A stretch of DNA of 64,000 bases from positions 62,001 to 126,000 of the forward strand of contig DPVM01000001.1 in assembly GCA_003526845.1 (NCBI GenBank), written 5' to 3'. The notes below the pieces were generated by a model, which saw nothing but the letters and a program-made list of their open reading frames with translations, did no database searches and had not been told where the DNA came from. The DNA is from Oscillospiraceae bacterium. Its GTDB lineage: Bacteria; Bacillota; Clostridia; Oscillospirales; Acutalibacteraceae. Below, piece after piece: positions 1 through 7,659 of this stretch. Position 1 is the first letter of the stretch, and each line of letters begins with the position of its first letter. Both the position numbers and the translations under genes were made by a program.

Positions 1-314
1 ACATAAAGACAATCGATTTCCCGAGCGATGTTGAAAACGCCACAAGCCTCGGCGCAAATGTTCGTCGTGCAGACCTTATCGCCGCAATAGCACGCGAACT
101 GCACGCGATAAACAACAGCAAGTACAACGAGTTTATCGACTATTATCGCACGCACTCGCTGATTATCGGCAAAAAAATCAATTTTATCCAAAACGAAAGA
201 GTTACACCTGCCACGGCTGTTGCTATTGACGAAACGGGCGGTCTTGTTGTTGAACTTGAAAGCGGAGAGCAAACTGTTTTGCGAAGCGGCGAAATAAGCA
301 TAAGGAGACGATAA
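1..314 (+). CDS. birA: Biotin--[acetyl-CoA carboxylase] ligase, C-terminal part
   Basis: This is the 3' end of a gene that begins outside the window; the frame is open from base 3 to the TAA at 312-314. The roughly 103 visible residues carry the end of a biotin protein ligase: the helix after the catalytic core (ADLIAAIARELHAIN), the YRTHSLIIGKKI strand, and the SH3-like C-terminal domain with an AIDETGGLVVELESG turn and a final SGEISIRRR. BirA joins biotin to the carrier domain of acetyl-CoA carboxylase and related enzymes. Whether this copy has the N-terminal DNA-binding domain cannot be seen. The stop lies 2 bases before ybaK, whose ribosome site overlaps this coding end. Confidence 0.85.
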   Translation, partial: IKTIDFPSDVENATSLGANVRRADLIAAIARELHAINNSKYNEFIDYYRTHSLIIGKKINFIQNERVTPATAVAIDETGGLVVELESGEQTVLRSGEISIRRR

Positions 315-316
315 AT

Positions 317-793
317 ATGGGTAAAAAAGAAGACAAAACAAATGTTATGCGAATACTCGACCAAAAGAAAATTGAGTACAACCATTATTCATATGACAAT
401 ATGACAACATGTGCAAAAGATGTTGCCGCAGGGCTTGGCGTTGACCCACAGTTTTTGTATAAAACGCTCGTGACGGTCGGCAAATCAAAGGAGCATTATG
501 TTTTTATGGTCCCGGGCGAGGAGGAGCTTGACCTCAAAAAAGCGGCAATCGCAGTGGGCGAAAAAAGCATAGAAATGATTCACCAAAAGGAGCTTTTGCC
601 CCTGACGGGATATATCCACGGCGGATGTTCGCCAATAGGAATGAAAAAACAGTTTAAAACAACTATCCACATAAACGCCGAAGGTGCAAACAAGATTTTC
701 TGCTCCGCAGGCAAAATCGGCAGGCAGGTCGAACTGTCACCAAAGGATTTGGAAAAAATAATTCCCCTTCAATACAAGGACATAACAAAATAA
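317..793 (+). CDS. ybaK: Cys-tRNA(Pro)/Cys-tRNA(Cys) deacylase YbaK
   Basis: This 158-residue single-domain protein matches the YbaK/EbsC editing family in length and motif order. YbaK hydrolyses mischarged Cys-tRNA(Pro) in trans in the cytoplasm. The N-terminal TCAKDVAAGLGVDPQFLYKTLV segment, the central conserved VPGEEELDLKKAA lysine region and the GYIHGGCSPIGMKK glycine-rich loop are all visible. The ATG follows an AAGGAG ribosome site lying within the last codons of birA, so the two genes are probably cotranscribed. A stem-loop with a T-run follows at 798-869. The family assignment is secure; the precise substrate preference is not visible. Confidence 0.93.
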   Translation: MGKKEDKTNVMRILDQKKIEYNHYSYDNMTTCAKDVAAGLGVDPQFLYKTLVTVGKSKEHYVFMVPGEEELDLKKAAIAVGEKSIEMIHQKELLPLTGYIHGGCSPIGMKKQFKTTIHINAEGANKIFCSAGKIGRQVELSPKDLEKIIPLQYKDITK

Positions 794-797
794 AATC

Positions 798-869
798 CGC
801 GCATTGGATACACGGCACAATAAAGCAATCGGTTAAAGCTTCTTGCAGTGCACCAATGCGCGTTTTTTT
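798..869 (+). terminator. Rho-independent terminator after ybaK
   Basis: A perfect 10-bp inverted repeat (CGCGCATTGG / CCAATGCGCG) encloses a long loop of about 45 bases and is followed directly by seven T. The long loop is unusual, but a GCAC/GTGC inner pairing can shorten it. Confidence 0.65.
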
Positions 870-930
870 GTGCAGTGATGAGTTTATTTTCACTTTTTAT
901 AGTACAAAATTCACAAAAACTTAAATACGC

Positions 931-959
931 TTGCATTGTATATTAAAAATAAGTATTAT
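931..959 (+). promoter_or_regulatory. Sigma-A promoter of the GH136/GH112 operon
   Basis: TTGCAT (931-936) and TATTAT (954-959) are separated by exactly 17 bases, about 45 bases before the start codon at 1005. No other promoter-like site is seen before the next two genes. Confidence 0.65.
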
Positions 960-1004
960 ATAACAAAGACAATATTCACTTTTTAAAGAACAAGGGGTAC
1001 ACAT

Positions 1005-1457
1005 ATGAATTCGTTTCTTTTCAGCGACGAGAGCGAAAAAAAGCACGCACTCGCCTGTCTTGAATTTGCAAAAAGGCTCGGTTTAATTGACGATGAAAGC
1101 CTTGACGGCGTAAAAAAAAGATGCGACGCCGAGAATAAAAAAAGAGCCGTTCAAATTGAAAACGGCGAAACGGTTTACGGTCTGACACGCTTTTCATACC
1201 CGGCATATCTCAATTATGAATTGACGAGGCTGAAACTCGACTTCGTAGGCGAAACAGAAAAAGTAAAAAAGGTTTATGACTATCCCCAAATTACACGCAG
1301 AGAATTGAAAGACTATTTCAAAAACAACAGAGATTTGTTCTCAAGATATAATAACGACAAATTTTTCTTTTTTGAGGTTAAAACCGTTATTTATAAAAAA
1401 ATAAGAGAGGAGCAGTATGATGCCGAAATCAACAATATACTTCGTAAGCTCGATTAA
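1005..1457 (+). CDS. Putative alpha-helical (LnbY-like) subunit of a two-part GH136 lacto-N-biosidase
   Basis: A 150-residue, highly charged protein without signal peptide or membrane segment. It is mostly predicted helix and has a SurA/PpiC-foldase-like stretch near residue 95 (ITRRELKDYFKNNRDLFSRYN). It overlaps the next gene, a beta-helix enzyme, by 41 bases, so the two are almost certainly translationally coupled. From family knowledge, GH136 lacto-N-biosidases need a helical partner (LnbY in Bifidobacterium longum, or the N-terminal subunit in Clostridiales enzymes). Position, helical content and partner fit that role, which makes this an inference from context. It is shorter than the roughly 220-residue helical domain I recall from Eubacterium ramulus. 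An AAGGGG ribosome site precedes the ATG. Confidence 0.5.
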   Translation: MNSFLFSDESEKKHALACLEFAKRLGLIDDESLDGVKKRCDAENKKRAVQIENGETVYGLTRFSYPAYLNYELTRLKLDFVGETEKVKKVYDYPQITRRELKDYFKNNRDLFSRYNNDKFFFFEVKTVIYKKIREEQYDAEINNILRKLD

Positions 1458-2709
1458 CGGCAATGACGAAAATGCCGGCTTGAGCGAAAGCACTGCTTTT
1501 AAAAGCCTTAAAATGATAAACGAACTTTCGCTTATGCCCGGTGACAAAGTAATGCTTGCAAAAGGCTCTGTTTTTGAAAATGAGTTTTTGCATATCAAAA
1601 ACTGCGGCGACATAAACGGCGATTTAATCGAAATTACATCATACGGCGACGGCGATTTGCCGAAAATCAACGCAAACGGCAACGGAATTTGGCACCAGGA
1701 CTACGGCACGGAACTTGATTTTAAGGGCCACCGATACAAGGGCGATGTTTCTTCCGCAATTTTGCTTTATGATGTTGAAAACATACTTATAAGCGACATT
1801 GAAATTACAAACAAAGAAGAATTTACCGATTTGGAAAACTATTGCGCACCTGACAAAATCGACAGAACAGGCGTTGCCGCAGTTGCTAAAAACAGAGGCA
1901 CTCTGCACTCAATCACGCTTAAAAATCTTTTTATCCACGATGTCAACGGCAATGTTTACAACAAGCATATGAACAACGGCGGAATATATATGACCGCCTT
2001 TAAGCCCGATAACGAGGCAAAAACAGGCGTTGCAAGATATGACGGCGTTGCCGTTGAGGACTGTTTTGTAAAAAATGTGAGCAGATGGGGAATCGCAGTA
2101 GGCTACTCTTATCGTCACAAGGATTTTGCGACAAAGGAACTTGCCGATGAAACATTTAAAAAATACGGCAACGAAAATATTTTAATCAAAAACAACTATG
2201 TCAAATTTGCCGGCGGCGACGCAATCACTCCTATGTATGCGCTAAATCCCCTTGTCGAGCACAATGTTTCGGACTCCTGCGCAACGGAAATGAACGACAG
2301 ATATTATAAATATCCGCAAAAACGCGCAGGCAAAGTTGCGGCGGCAATTTGGCCGTGGAAATGCAAAAACGCACTGCTTCGTTTCAACGATGTTGTCGAC
2401 ACAAAACTCAATCAAGACGGAATGGCTTATGACGCCGACTCCGGCGACGGCACAAAATACGAATACAATTATTCACGCCTAAACGAGGGCGGCTGTATGA
2501 TGTTTTGCCTGCAGGAGGCTGTTCACAACACATTTGAAAACAACCTGAGCGTTGACGATTTGAGCGGCACGATGACGCCGGCGAGCAATCCCGATGCCTA
2601 TGTTGCAAACAACACATTTTATGTAAGGCACGGCGTTCCGTTTGTCCGCAAGAGAATGCACGGCAAAATGACGGTCAAGGACAATAAAATCATCAAAATA
2701 GAAAAATAA
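1417..2709 (+). CDS. Right-handed beta-helix glycosidase, GH136-like lacto-N-biosidase catalytic subunit
   Basis: A 430-residue protein opening with the IYFVSSINGNDENAGLSES motif typical of secreted-type parallel beta-helix enzymes, yet it has no signal peptide, so it should act in the cytoplasm. Beta-helix repeats (ILISDIEITN, ITLKNLFIHD, VAVEDCFVKNV, ILIKNNYVKF) run through residues 110-400. Asp334 and Asp341 in NQDGMAYDADSGDG are seven residues apart, the same spacing I recall for the catalytic pair of GH136 LnbX (Asp411/Asp418). The gene lies between a helical partner and a lacto-N-biose phosphorylase, which fits release of lacto-N-biose from lacto-N-tetraose. The start at 1417 follows a GAGGAG site; 1420 is an alternative ATG. 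Another beta-helix glycosidase or lyase activity remains possible. Confidence 0.6.
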   Translation: MMPKSTIYFVSSINGNDENAGLSESTAFKSLKMINELSLMPGDKVMLAKGSVFENEFLHIKNCGDINGDLIEITSYGDGDLPKINANGNGIWHQDYGTELDFKGHRYKGDVSSAILLYDVENILISDIEITNKEEFTDLENYCAPDKIDRTGVAAVAKNRGTLHSITLKNLFIHDVNGNVYNKHMNNGGIYMTAFKPDNEAKTGVARYDGVAVEDCFVKNVSRWGIAVGYSYRHKDFATKELADETFKKYGNENILIKNNYVKFAGGDAITPMYALNPLVEHNVSDSCATEMNDRYYKYPQKRAGKVAAAIWPWKCKNALLRFNDVVDTKLNQDGMAYDADSGDGTKYEYNYSRLNEGGCMMFCLQEAVHNTFENNLSVDDLSGTMTPASNPDAYVANNTFYVRHGVPFVRKRMHGKMTVKDNKIIKIEK

Positions 2710-2731
2710 TGCCCGGAGGTACAAAATCAAT

Positions 2732-4921
2732 ATGGCAAAAAGCAAAGGCAGAGTAACAATCCCTACAGATATGGATGTTGTTAAGGAGACGCTCGATGTA
2801 ATGGATAAATGGGGCGCCGACGCTATCCGCGACTGCGACGGAACGGAATTTCCGCAGGAGCTTCGCGACACAGGTGCAAAGGTGTACGCTACATACTACA
2901 CCACAAGAAAGGACAACGATTGGGCAAAGGCAAATCCCGACGAAATTCAGCAGATGTATATTATGACAAAGTTCCACACTGCTGTTGACAACACACTTTC
3001 AATTCATCTTATGGATAACCTTTATCCGGATATGCTCAAGGTCAACAACCGCGACGATATTACAAGATGGTGGGAGGTAATCGACCGCACAACAGGTGAT
3101 GTTGTAGCGACGAACGAATGGAGCTATGACGAGGAAAGCGGCAATGTGACAATCACAAACGCAAAGAAATTCCACGAATACACAGTAAGTTTTTTGGCTT
3201 ACATTATGTGGGACCCGGTGCATATGTATAACGCCGTAGTAAACGAATGGGATGTTGAGCCGCAAATCACATTTGATGTCCGTCAGCCGAAAACGAGGGC
3301 GCACTCACTCGAGAGGCTGCGCAAATTCCTCGATACGCACGAATATGTTGATGTTGTAAGATTCACAACATTTTTCCACCAATTCACGCTCATTTTCGAC
3401 GAGCTTGCAAGGGAAAAATTTGTTGATTGGTTTGGCTATTCGGCATCTGTCAGCCCGTATATTCTTGAGCAGTTTGAGAACGAGGTTGGATACAAATTCC
3501 GCCCCGAGTTCATCATTGACCAAGGTTATATGAACAATACATACAGAATCCCGTCAAAGGAATTCAAGGATTTTCAGGCATTTCAAAGACGCGAGGTTGC
3601 AAAGCTTGCCAAAGAAATGGTTGACATTGTTCACGAATACGGCAAGGAAGCCATGATGTTTATGGGCGACCACTGGATAGGCATGGAGCCGTTTATGGAT
3701 GAATTTGCATCAATCGGGCTTGACGCGGTTGTAGGCAGTGTCGGCAACGGCGCAACGCTCCGCCTTTTCAGCGATATTAAAAATGTAAAATACACCGAAG
3801 GCAGATTTTTGCCGTATTTCTTCCCCGATGTTTTCTGCGAGGGCGGCGACCCTATCAAAGAGGCAAAGGTTAATTGGGTAACGGCAAGGCGCGCTATTTT
3901 GAGAAGCCCGATTCAGCGCATCGGCTACGGCGGCTATCTCAAACTTGCACTTCAATTCCCAGATTTTATGGATTATATCGAATCGGTATGCGACGAATTC
4001 CGCACGCTTTATGACAACATTCAGGGTGTAACGCCTTATTGTGTAAAAAAAGTTGCAGTTCTCAACTGCTGGGGCAAAATGCGCGCATGGTCAAACCATA
4101 TGGTGCACCACGGCTTGTATTACAGACAAAACTATTCATACTTCGGCATCATCGAGGCACTCAGCGGCGCACCGTTTGATGTTTCGTTCATCAGCTTTGA
4201 CGATATTAAAAACAACAAAAATCTGCTCGACAATTTTGATGTAATCATCAATGTGGGCGATGCCGACACCGCACAAAGCGGCGGCGAATATTGGGCAGAC
4301 GAGGAAATTGTCACCGCTGTTAAGCAGTTTGTTTACAACGGCGGCGGATTCATCGGCGTCGGCGAGCCTGCTGCTCATCAATGGCAGGGCAAATTCTTCC
4401 AACTTGATGATATTTTAGGCGTTGAGGAGGAAAACGGATTCACTCTCAACACTCGCAGATACAACACCGAGGAGCACAGAGACCACTTCATTTTGGCAGA
4501 CGCCGACGGCGAGGTTGATTTCGGCGAGGGCAAAAAGAACATTGTCGCACTCGACGGAACTACGGTGCTTATCCAAAACGCAAGCGAGCTTCCGTTTGCT
4601 GTCAGACACGCCGAAGAGGTGCAAATGGCAGTTAAAGAGTTCGGCAAGGGCAGAGGTGTTTATATCAGCGGACTTCCGTATTCATTCAAAAACAGCCGCG
4701 TGCTCTACCGCGCAGTTCTTTGGAGCGCATCGGCAGAGGACGAGCTTAACCGTTGGTATTCGACAAACTACAATGTCGAGGTGCACGCATATGTTAAAAA
4801 CGGCAAATATTGCGTAGTCAACAACACCTACGAGCCGCAGGACACAACAGTGTATGTAGGCGACGGCACAAGCTATCCCCTCCACCTCGAAGCAAACGAA
4901 ATCAAATGGTATAAAATCTAA
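2732..4921 (+). CDS. lnpA: 1,3-beta-galactosyl-N-acetylhexosamine phosphorylase (GH112)
   Basis: This 729-residue protein is full length for GH112 and begins with the family hallmark GRVTIPTDMDVVKETLDVMDK followed by KWGADAIRDCDGTEFP. It splits lacto-N-biose or galacto-N-biose with phosphate to give galactose 1-phosphate and GlcNAc or GalNAc in the cytoplasm. Asp313 in MFMGDHWIGMEP falls at the residue number reported for the general acid of the Bifidobacterium enzyme. A C-terminal glutaminase-like domain (FIGVGEPAAHQWQGKFFQLDDILGV) and a small beta-domain follow. It is 22 bases downstream of the GH136-like gene and is the last gene before a strong terminator. Specificity among lacto-N-biose, galacto-N-biose and galactosyl-rhamnose cannot be settled by eye. 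No sugar kinase or galT is nearby. Confidence 0.92.
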   Translation: MAKSKGRVTIPTDMDVVKETLDVMDKWGADAIRDCDGTEFPQELRDTGAKVYATYYTTRKDNDWAKANPDEIQQMYIMTKFHTAVDNTLSIHLMDNLYPDMLKVNNRDDITRWWEVIDRTTGDVVATNEWSYDEESGNVTITNAKKFHEYTVSFLAYIMWDPVHMYNAVVNEWDVEPQITFDVRQPKTRAHSLERLRKFLDTHEYVDVVRFTTFFHQFTLIFDELAREKFVDWFGYSASVSPYILEQFENEVGYKFRPEFIIDQGYMNNTYRIPSKEFKDFQAFQRREVAKLAKEMVDIVHEYGKEAMMFMGDHWIGMEPFMDEFASIGLDAVVGSVGNGATLRLFSDIKNVKYTEGRFLPYFFPDVFCEGGDPIKEAKVNWVTARRAILRSPIQRIGYGGYLKLALQFPDFMDYIESVCDEFRTLYDNIQGVTPYCVKKVAVLNCWGKMRAWSNHMVHHGLYYRQNYSYFGIIEALSGAPFDVSFISFDDIKNNKNLLDNFDVIINVGDADTAQSGGEYWADEEIVTAVKQFVYNGGGFIGVGEPAAHQWQGKFFQLDDILGVEEENGFTLNTRRYNTEEHRDHFILADADGEVDFGEGKKNIVALDGTTVLIQNASELPFAVRHAEEVQMAVKEFGKGRGVYISGLPYSFKNSRVLYRAVLWSASAEDELNRWYSTNYNVEVHAYVKNGKYCVVNNTYEPQDTTVYVGDGTSYPLHLEANEIKWYKI

Positions 4922-4930
4922 TTCAAACAT

Positions 4931-4966
4931 AAAAAATCCCTCTTGACATTAAGAGGGATTTTTTCT
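4931..4966 (+). terminator. Terminator of the GH136/GH112 operon
   Basis: A 10-bp stem (AATCCCTCTT / AAGAGGGATT) with a 6-base loop is followed by a T-run. The A-run on the other side lets it work on the minus strand as well. Confidence 0.85.
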
Positions 4967-5074
4967 TGCTCACAAAAATAAAGCAAAGCCGTCCATAAAG
5001 TAACAATTAATCTTTAAGCATAAGGACAAGTATAGACGAGTTCTTCCGGGCAACCGGTTACATATCTGGTACAA

Positions 5075-5112
5075 GAGAAAACGGCGGAGCCGAGGGTGTC
5101 GGGTCCGCCGTG
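5075..5112 (-). terminator. Terminator after the PucR/CdaR-type regulator
   Basis: Read on the minus strand, a GC-rich stem (ACGGCGGACCC / GGCTCCGCCGT, one mismatch) is followed by TTTTCTCTT. It lies 20 bases past the stop of the gene at 5132-6217. Confidence 0.75.
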
Positions 5113-5131
5113 GTGAATCAGTTGTGGTGAA

Positions 5132-6217
5132 TCAATATTTAACCGGTGTGGAGTTTAGGTATTTGTTGACCATGAGGGCTACCTTAAATACAATAGCGTC
5201 GTCAAATTCTCTCAAATCAAGTCCGGTGAGTTTTTTGATTTTTTCAAGTCTGTAAACAAGCGTGTTTCTGTGAACGAAAAGCTTTCTGGAAGTTTCGGAA
5301 ACATTAAGATTGTTTTCAAAGAATTTTTGAATGGTGAACAACGTTTCCTGATCGAGCGAGTCGATTGAACCTTTTTTGAATACCTCTTTAAGGAACATGT
5401 CGCAAAGTGTTGTCGGAAGCTGATAAATAAGTCTTGCGATGCCGAGGTTTTCATAGCTGATGATTGAGCGCTCGGTATCGAATACCTTGCCGACCTCGAG
5501 TGCAACCTGTGCCTCTTTGAACGAACGAGCAAGCTCTTTTATGCCTGTAACGCATGTGCCGATGCCGACGATTGCGTTGCAATAAAACTCGGTTGAAAGT
5601 GTGTCGCAGATTGACTGTGCAAGCTTTTCAAGGTCCTTGCCGTCAACATTCGGGCGAACCTCTTTGATAAGTGCAATATCGGTTTCGTTGATGTTGATGA
5701 CAAAATCCTTTGTCTTGTCGGGGAAGAAGTTTTGAATGACATCAAAAACAGAAACATCGTTTGATTTTGTCACCCTGATTAAGAACACTACGCGTGTTGC
5801 ATCGTTGTTGAAACGAAGTTCCCTCGACTTGATATAAATATCACCCGGAAGGATATTATCCAAAATAACATTTTTAACAAAGTTTGAGCGGTCGAATTTT
5901 TCGTCATTATTTTTCTTAATTTGGTCAAGAGCAACAGCAATAATGTCCGCAAAATGGCGGCTCATTTCGTCTGTGCCGTCAACAAAAACAGCATATTCCG
6001 GATGAACGCTGTCGCCGAATGCCTTGTATGTGCAGGAATCAACACAAATCTGTACGCCGTTGAAAACGCCTGCAGCGATAACGCCCTTTCTGATTTCGCC
6101 GATAAGTCCAAGCTCACTACATGAAATAACTGTTCCGCTTTCATCAACAACGCCGATAATTCTGTCTGTCGCATCGCGCATTTGGTTGATGATGCCTTGA
6201 AATAATCTGTTTGGCAT
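5132..6217 (-). CDS. PucR/CdaR-family transcriptional regulator
   Basis: A 361-residue cytoplasmic regulator. The C-terminal 60 residues form the PucR-type helix-turn-helix (ENNLNVSETSRKLFVHRNTL followed by VYRLEKIKKLTGLDL), the signature of CdaR-like sugar diacid regulators. A GGDEF-like middle domain spans about residues 130-250, and the N-terminal third resembles a sugar-diacid or CodY-like sensing domain (IIGVVDESGTVISCSELGLIGE). It is transcribed alone, with its own terminator downstream and the rsuA terminator just upstream. Its target genes are not evident; the neighbours are the glycan operon on one side and a cell-wall operon on the other. The ligand is unknown. Confidence 0.8.
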   Translation of the reverse strand: MPNRLFQGIINQMRDATDRIIGVVDESGTVISCSELGLIGEIRKGVIAAGVFNGVQICVDSCTYKAFGDSVHPEYAVFVDGTDEMSRHFADIIAVALDQIKKNNDEKFDRSNFVKNVILDNILPGDIYIKSRELRFNNDATRVVFLIRVTKSNDVSVFDVIQNFFPDKTKDFVININETDIALIKEVRPNVDGKDLEKLAQSICDTLSTEFYCNAIVGIGTCVTGIKELARSFKEAQVALEVGKVFDTERSIISYENLGIARLIYQLPTTLCDMFLKEVFKKGSIDSLDQETLFTIQKFFENNLNVSETSRKLFVHRNTLVYRLEKIKKLTGLDLREFDDAIVFKVALMVNKYLNSTPVKY

Positions 6218-6270
6218 AAATATTGTCCTCTCTTACATTATCTTGTGAAATTATTATATACAAATCTGCA

Positions 6271-6323
6271 CAAAAAAAATTCAAGTTCATTGTAAATATT
6301 ATACAATCAACTTGAATTTTTTG
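6271..6323 (-). terminator. Terminator of the FHA-rodA-pbp-hflX-DUF4830-rsuA unit
   Basis: An 11-bp outer stem (AAATTCAAGTT / AACTTGAATTT) and a 6-bp inner stem (ATTGTA / TACAAT) are flanked by an eight-A run, which gives a T-run on the minus strand, and by T's on the plus strand. It lies about 100 bases after the rsuA stop and just ahead of the regulator gene. Confidence 0.75.
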
Positions 6324-6419
6324 CAACCTTTTTCACAAATTTTTTTGAAAAAATTGTGCTTATTGCATAAACAAGCAAAAAATACGCAATATATTGTGTT
6401 GTTTTTTGGTAAAAACAGA

Positions 6420-7139
6420 CTATATAGTAACGCCGCTTCGACATTTTACGGCATTTATTTCGTCATTTGTCAAATATCTGCATTCGCCCGGAGCCAAATT
6501 TTCGTCAAGCGGCAAATTGCCCATAGCAACGCGGTGCAGTTCAACAACCGTGATTGAATTCTTTTTAAACATTCGCTTGACCTGATGATAAAGCCCCTGT
6601 TTCAGCACAACACGCGCAATGTGATAATCGCCGTTGACCGGCTCGATATGTGCCTTGAGTAGCTTTTCGCCGTTGAGCGTCATTCCGTTTTCAAAATCCG
6701 CGGTGACCGATGAATCAAACGGCTTGTCAAGCGTTGCAATATATGTTTTGTCGATATGCTTTTTTGGACTGAGAATATCGTGGGCAAATTCACCGTCATC
6801 GGTGATGAGCATAAAACCGGTTGTGTCCTTGTCGAGCCTGCCGGCAGGGAAAAGATTTTTTCGTTTCATTTCCTGCGGCAAAATGTCGACAACGGTGACA
6901 TCATCAGCCGATTTTGCGGCGGAGATAACGCCCTTCGGTTTGTTCATCATTATATATACATATTTATTGTTTGAAATCAATTCGCCGTCAACCGAAATCG
7001 CACAGCCGTCGGGGCATTTTAAATCGCCCGAGGTGGTAACTTTGCCGTCAAGCGCAACGCGCCCGGAGCGCAAAAGTGTTTTTGACTGTGAGCGTGTAAT
7101 ATTCAGCTCGCGTGATAAAATTTTGTCTATTCGTTCCAT
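6420..7139 (-). CDS. rsuA: Small-subunit-type rRNA pseudouridine synthase (RsuA/RluB family)
   Basis: A 239-residue enzyme with an N-terminal S4 RNA-binding domain (MERIDKILSRELNITRSQSK) and the RsuA-type catalytic domain. Asp103 in AGRLDKDTTGFMLITDDG is the catalytic aspartate. The KPKG motif near residue 68 and the QVKRMF motif near residue 192 (GLYHQVKRMFKK) are both present. The enzyme converts uridine to pseudouridine in ribosomal RNA, classically U516 of 16S in E. coli. RsuA and RluB/RluE/RluF are hard to separate by eye, so the exact target base is uncertain. It is the last gene of the minus-strand operon, 24 bases after the DUF4830 gene. Confidence 0.9.
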   Translation of the reverse strand: MERIDKILSRELNITRSQSKTLLRSGRVALDGKVTTSGDLKCPDGCAISVDGELISNNKYVYIMMNKPKGVISAAKSADDVTVVDILPQEMKRKNLFPAGRLDKDTTGFMLITDDGEFAHDILSPKKHIDKTYIATLDKPFDSSVTADFENGMTLNGEKLLKAHIEPVNGDYHIARVVLKQGLYHQVKRMFKKNSITVVELHRVAMGNLPLDENLAPGECRYLTNDEINAVKCRSGVTI

Positions 7140-7163
7140 AATTTGTATTTTTTTCGGGCGCGG

Positions 7164-7628
7164 CTAATCCTTTCCGCTGAGGGCAGTTAAAAACCCGCTG
7201 TCGGCAGATGGGTCGCACAAATCGGCGCCGATAAGTTTGCCGTCATAAACAATTAAATCGGCAACAACATTGTTGTTTGATTTGTAGTTTGTTATGCTGT
7301 ATGTATAAATCGTTGCCTTTTTGCCCTTGTATTGCTCCAAATCAAAGCCCTGCTTTTTTTGAATATCATTGTAGCGAGTATAAACATCGTTGAACTTTGA
7401 GGGGATAATGATTTGTTTTTTGTTTTCGTTGCCATCGGTTTCCCAACCGACGGAATTTAGATATTTAACCCTTTCCTGCGTGTTGGCACAGCCGATTGCC
7501 GCGCTTGTCGGCTCTGTTTTTTCGCTGTGATTGCCGGCAAACGAAAGAATGATGACGATTATACCGGTAATGGCAAGAACTATGCCGAAAATAGTTTTTG
7601 GGTTTGCTTTAAAAGTTAAAACTCGCAT
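7164..7628 (-). CDS. DUF4830 membrane-anchored protein
   Basis: A 154-residue protein with one N-terminal membrane helix (TIFGIVLAITGIIVIILSFA) and an outside domain. That domain matches the pattern I associate with DUF4830 in Clostridia: a conserved cysteine followed by ERVKYLNSVGWE, an FNDVYTRYNDIQKKQGFDL motif, and a C-terminal DLIVYDGKLIGADLC strand. Its function is not known. It sits 31 bases after hflX and 24 before rsuA in the same direction and is probably cotranscribed with them. The short extracellular domain and the cell-wall operon suggest an envelope role, but that is inference only. Confidence 0.7.
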   Translation of the reverse strand: MRVLTFKANPKTIFGIVLAITGIIVIILSFAGNHSEKTEPTSAAIGCANTQERVKYLNSVGWETDGNENKKQIIIPSKFNDVYTRYNDIQKKQGFDLEQYKGKKATIYTYSITNYKSNNNVVADLIVYDGKLIGADLCDPSADSGFLTALSGKD

Positions 7629-7659
7629 AAAATCACCTAAATAATTCTATGCGAAGAAT

